A stretch of DNA of 34,371 bases from Muribaculaceae bacterium (GTDB lineage: Bacteria > Bacteroidota > Bacteroidia > Bacteroidales > Muribaculaceae): positions 1 to 34,371 of the forward strand of contig JAFSYB010000069.1 in the NCBI GenBank assembly GCA_017443765.1, given 5' to 3'. Shown here piece after piece: positions 32,561-34,371 of this stretch. Position 1 is the first letter of the stretch. Each line of letters opens with the position of its first letter. A model generated the notes under the pieces. That model worked only from the letters and a program-made list of their open reading frames with translations, was not told where the DNA came from and made no database searches. A program made the position numbers and the translations under genes.

Positions 32561-32866
32561 CTAAAGAAATATTGACATAAGAACATAAGGACAAAAGACA
32601 TAAGACATAAGAACATAAGTATATACAATATAGGCATAAGAACAAAAGTATAGATACGGTGAAGCGTAGGCTGTACGTCTGCCGCTCGCACGCTTGGTGA
32701 ACTGTAGGCCGTCGTCATGCAGCCATTCGTCAGGCTCGTCGATGGGCGGCGGCCCCTTCGGCGGCGGTGGTGGCACTTCTTGGTGAGCAAAGTCGATATC
32801 CCGTTTATCCAACTCACCACGCTCGATGATCATACCGTTGCTGAATGCGTAAGCATGAGAGATAGT
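32561..32866 (-). pseudogene. Proline-rich coding remnant running into repeat DNA
   Basis: On the minus strand a frame beginning TISHAYAFSNGMIIERGELD and continuing KRDIDFAHQEVPPPPPKGPP, then IDEPDEWLHDDGLQFTKRAS reads like real protein. After GRRTAYASPYL it enters the CATAAGAACATAAG repeats and becomes low-complexity (SYVLMSYVFC). There may be an ATG at 32831-32833, but HAYAFSNG upstream looks coding too and follows a stop. I interpret it as a gene truncated at both ends, its 3' part replaced by repeat; family unknown. Confidence 0.4.
32573..32652. repeat. CATAAGAACATAAG repeat cluster
   Basis: A tandem of degenerate units: GACATAAGAACATAAG, GACAAAAGACATAAG, GACATAAGAACATAAG, GGCATAAGAACAAAAG. 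It is the reverse complement of the motif at 24637-24764. Confidence 0.7.
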
Positions 32867-32972
32867 TTACAGCAAGAGTTGCTGTAATAACGACGGTGTG
32901 CGGTAAGAGAGCTGTGCTTAACGAAGAAACTAACTTAGCTCTGCTCCGTGAGGTTTGAATAGGGGGTGGTTA

Positions 32973-33089
32973 GTGAGAATTTTCAAATTGTTGCTTGATT
33001 ATTTGTCGAAGGATGCCGCGAAGCAAATCGCAGTGTTCCTTTTAGGAAAAGTTATCAACAATGGGCAAAATGTGGGAAAATTTCAGTAA
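32973..33089 (+). CDS. Possible 38-residue small protein or remnant
   Basis: A GTG-started frame (VRIFKLLLDYLSKDAAKQIA then VFLLGKVINNGQNVGKFQ) ends at 33087-33089. A purine-rich AGGGGGTGG lies upstream. Its stop coincides with the -7 box of the methyltransferase gene. It could be a remnant of a larger gene or chance. Too short for a family call. Confidence 0.2.
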   Translation: MRIFKLLLDYLSKDAAKQIAVFLLGKVINNGQNVGKFQ

Positions 33090-33094
33090 CTTTG
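33087..33094 (+). promoter_or_regulatory. -7 element of the methyltransferase gene promoter
   Basis: TAACTTTG, ~35 bp before the ATG at 33129. No good -33 element. Confidence 0.45.
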
Positions 33095-33128
33095 CAAATT
33101 GTATTAGGCATACTTCCATCAAAAGATA

Positions 33129-34160
33129 ATGAAAAAATCAATCGTTATTGACTTATTTTCAGGCTGTGGCGGGCTGTCTCTCGGTTTCGAGATGGCTGGC
33201 TTTGATGTGAAACTTGCTATTGATAATTGGGAAGATGCTCTTGTAACTTACCGCTTTAACCACAAAAATACTGCTACACTTAACGCTGACTTGCTAAATT
33301 TAGACCCCGCTAAAGTTGAACAAGACTTCAATTTACATGAGGTCGATATTATTATAGGTGGTCCACCATGTCAAGGTTTTTCAGTTGCAGGGAAACGCAT
33401 CATTGACGATGACAGGAACAAACTGTATAGGTCTTTTGTGCGTTTTGTAGACCATTTCAAGCCCAAAGCGTTTGTTATGGAGAATGTTCCTAATATACTG
33501 TCAATTGGCAATGGTGCAGTAAGAGATGCGATAATACATGATTTTTCAGCATTGGGTTACAAAGTTGCTTATAAAGTTTTAATCGCTTCTGATTATGGTG
33601 TGCCACAAAATCGTCGCAGAGCCATTTTTGTGGGTTTATTAAAGAGTGAATTTATATTTCCAAAACCCACCACTGAAATAAGAGTGACCACAAAAGAAGC
33701 GATTTCGGATTTGCCCGAGGAAACTAAAAATGATGGAGAAGGCTACCCAATTAGACCTCAAAGTGAATATCAGCGTTTAATGCGTGTAAACAGTTCTACG
33801 TTGAACAATCATCAAGCTACAGTTCATACAGCAGAAACAAAGCGTATAATTGCAATGGTTCCTGATGGTTGCAACTATAAGTGCTTACCTAAAGAAATGT
33901 GGTCTTTGCGAAAAGTTCATATAGCTTGGACAAGAATGGATAGTAAAAAACCTTGTTTTACTATTGATACAGGGCATAACCACCATTTTCATTATTCTTT
34001 TAATCGTGTCCCAACCGTTCGAGAGAGCGCGCGAATCCAATCATTTCCAGATGATTTCTTGTTTATTGGTAGCAAGGGGAGCCAATTAAAACAAGTCGGG
34101 AATGCTGTGCCTCCATTTATGGCAAAAGAGATTGCAAAACAATTACTTAAGCAATTATGA
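33129..34160 (+). CDS. DNA (cytosine-5) methyltransferase
   Basis: 343 residues. The C5-MTase motifs appear in order: I DLFSGCGGLSLGF (8-20), IV GGPPCQGFSVAG with catalytic Cys81, VI ENVPN (~118), VIII QNRRRAIFVGL (~159), the target-recognition region (~185-290) and X GNAVPPFMAKEIAKQLL near the end. It methylates C5 of cytosine in a recognition sequence that cannot be read from here. Codon use and composition are AT-rich compared with the GC-rich genes to the left, a sign of horizontal transfer. The ATGA overlap with the next gene indicates a coupled restriction-modification pair. Confidence 0.95.
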   Translation: MKKSIVIDLFSGCGGLSLGFEMAGFDVKLAIDNWEDALVTYRFNHKNTATLNADLLNLDPAKVEQDFNLHEVDIIIGGPPCQGFSVAGKRIIDDDRNKLYRSFVRFVDHFKPKAFVMENVPNILSIGNGAVRDAIIHDFSALGYKVAYKVLIASDYGVPQNRRRAIFVGLLKSEFIFPKPTTEIRVTTKEAISDLPEETKNDGEGYPIRPQSEYQRLMRVNSSTLNNHQATVHTAETKRIIAMVPDGCNYKCLPKEMWSLRKVHIAWTRMDSKKPCFTIDTGHNHHFHYSFNRVPTVRESARIQSFPDDFLFIGSKGSQLKQVGNAVPPFMAKEIAKQLLKQL

Positions 34161-34371
34161 CTTATATCCCAGAACATCAGTATCGTTGTACCATCATAAG
34201 AGGTAAGAGTCAAAGCGACATGGAGGACTTATTACCTTTGTATGCTAATATGGTTCATAAGTTCTGCCCGTGCACTGAAGCTGAATTTAAGCCAAGGTGT
34301 TGTGCTGTTTTATCAAATGCTTTATTCAACACAACGGCTTTTGACACACTTTCAGAGAGCAATCAAAAAAC
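34157..34371 (+). CDS. Probable cognate restriction endonuclease (5' part only)
   Basis: ATG at 34157 overlaps the methyltransferase stop by 4 bp, and the frame stays open to the window edge (71 codons). It begins MTYIPEHQYRCTIIRGKSQS and continues DMEDLLPLYANMVHKFCPC. No nuclease motif is visible in this part. The role is inferred from the tight coupling to a C5-methyltransferase and the shared AT-rich composition. Other accessory R-M proteins are possible. Confidence 0.6.
   Translation, partial: MTYIPEHQYRCTIIRGKSQSDMEDLLPLYANMVHKFCPCTEAEFKPRCCAVLSNALFNTTAFDTLSESNQK

Noticed and set aside
32401..32820. N-terminal extension of NhaD by 140 codons
   Set aside because: It would cross the CATAAG repeats and the -7 promoter box; the NhaD family starts at the hydrophobic MSALTLTIVAFF segment.

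Overview
The window looks like a chromosomal segment of a gut-type Bacteroidales bacterium, probably close to Muribaculaceae or Prevotellaceae (inference). The evidence is: Bacteroidetes promoters (TTG/TTTG at -33, TAnnTTTG at -7, 19-21 bp apart) in front of many genes and tRNAs; typical families (DUF2851, DUF4923, BspA-like leucine-rich repeat proteins, OmpP1/FadL-like porin, MetG with a C-terminal tRNA-binding domain, paired FKBP isomerases, NhaD); and a type IX-like C-terminal tail on one secreted protein. Most of the window is GC-rich. The last ~1.4 kb is clearly AT-rich.

Layout. 1-4089: two adjacent minus-strand BspA-like surface proteins that share a module; the larger ends in a dockerin-like calcium-binding repeat pair. 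4090-5257: a non-coding stretch with a possible structured RNA, the SRP RNA gene and a decayed gene fragment. 5258-8633: an AAA+ ATPase, a 242-bp MITE-like element with target duplications, and a DUF2851 gene. 8737-9398: tRNA-Phe, tRNA-Lys and tRNA-Leu with duplicated promoter cassettes, then a partial MITE. 9565-13015: a secreted repeat protein and a FadL-like outer-membrane protein. 13124-18389: metG (minus), a SpoU methyltransferase, a secreted C1 aminopeptidase, and an overlapping YccF/DUF4923 pair. 18459-23970: GH36 alpha-galactosidase, a small exported protein, a second intact MITE, and pheT. 24053-27780: a decayed zone with a MITE fragment, short repeats, an AAA-ATPase pseudogene with two deletions, and an intact IS with perfect terminal inverted repeats. 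27781-32400: rpiB, two FKBP isomerases, a sirtuin, tRNA-Ala and nhaD. 32401-34371: repeats, small remnants, then a cytosine-C5 DNA methyltransferase overlapping the start of a probable restriction enzyme gene that runs off the window.

Most genes are housekeeping (tRNA charging, protein folding, pentose phosphate pathway, Na+/H+ exchange) or envelope and secretion functions, apparently in single-gene or two-gene units. No large multi-gene novel system is visible. The most notable unlabelled structure is a family of short non-coding mobile elements (two intact copies with 10-bp target duplications, two fragments), a possible structured RNA near the SRP gene, and long perfect hairpins without U-tracts at gene ends. 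The restriction-modification locus at the right edge is the clearest candidate for recent transfer.
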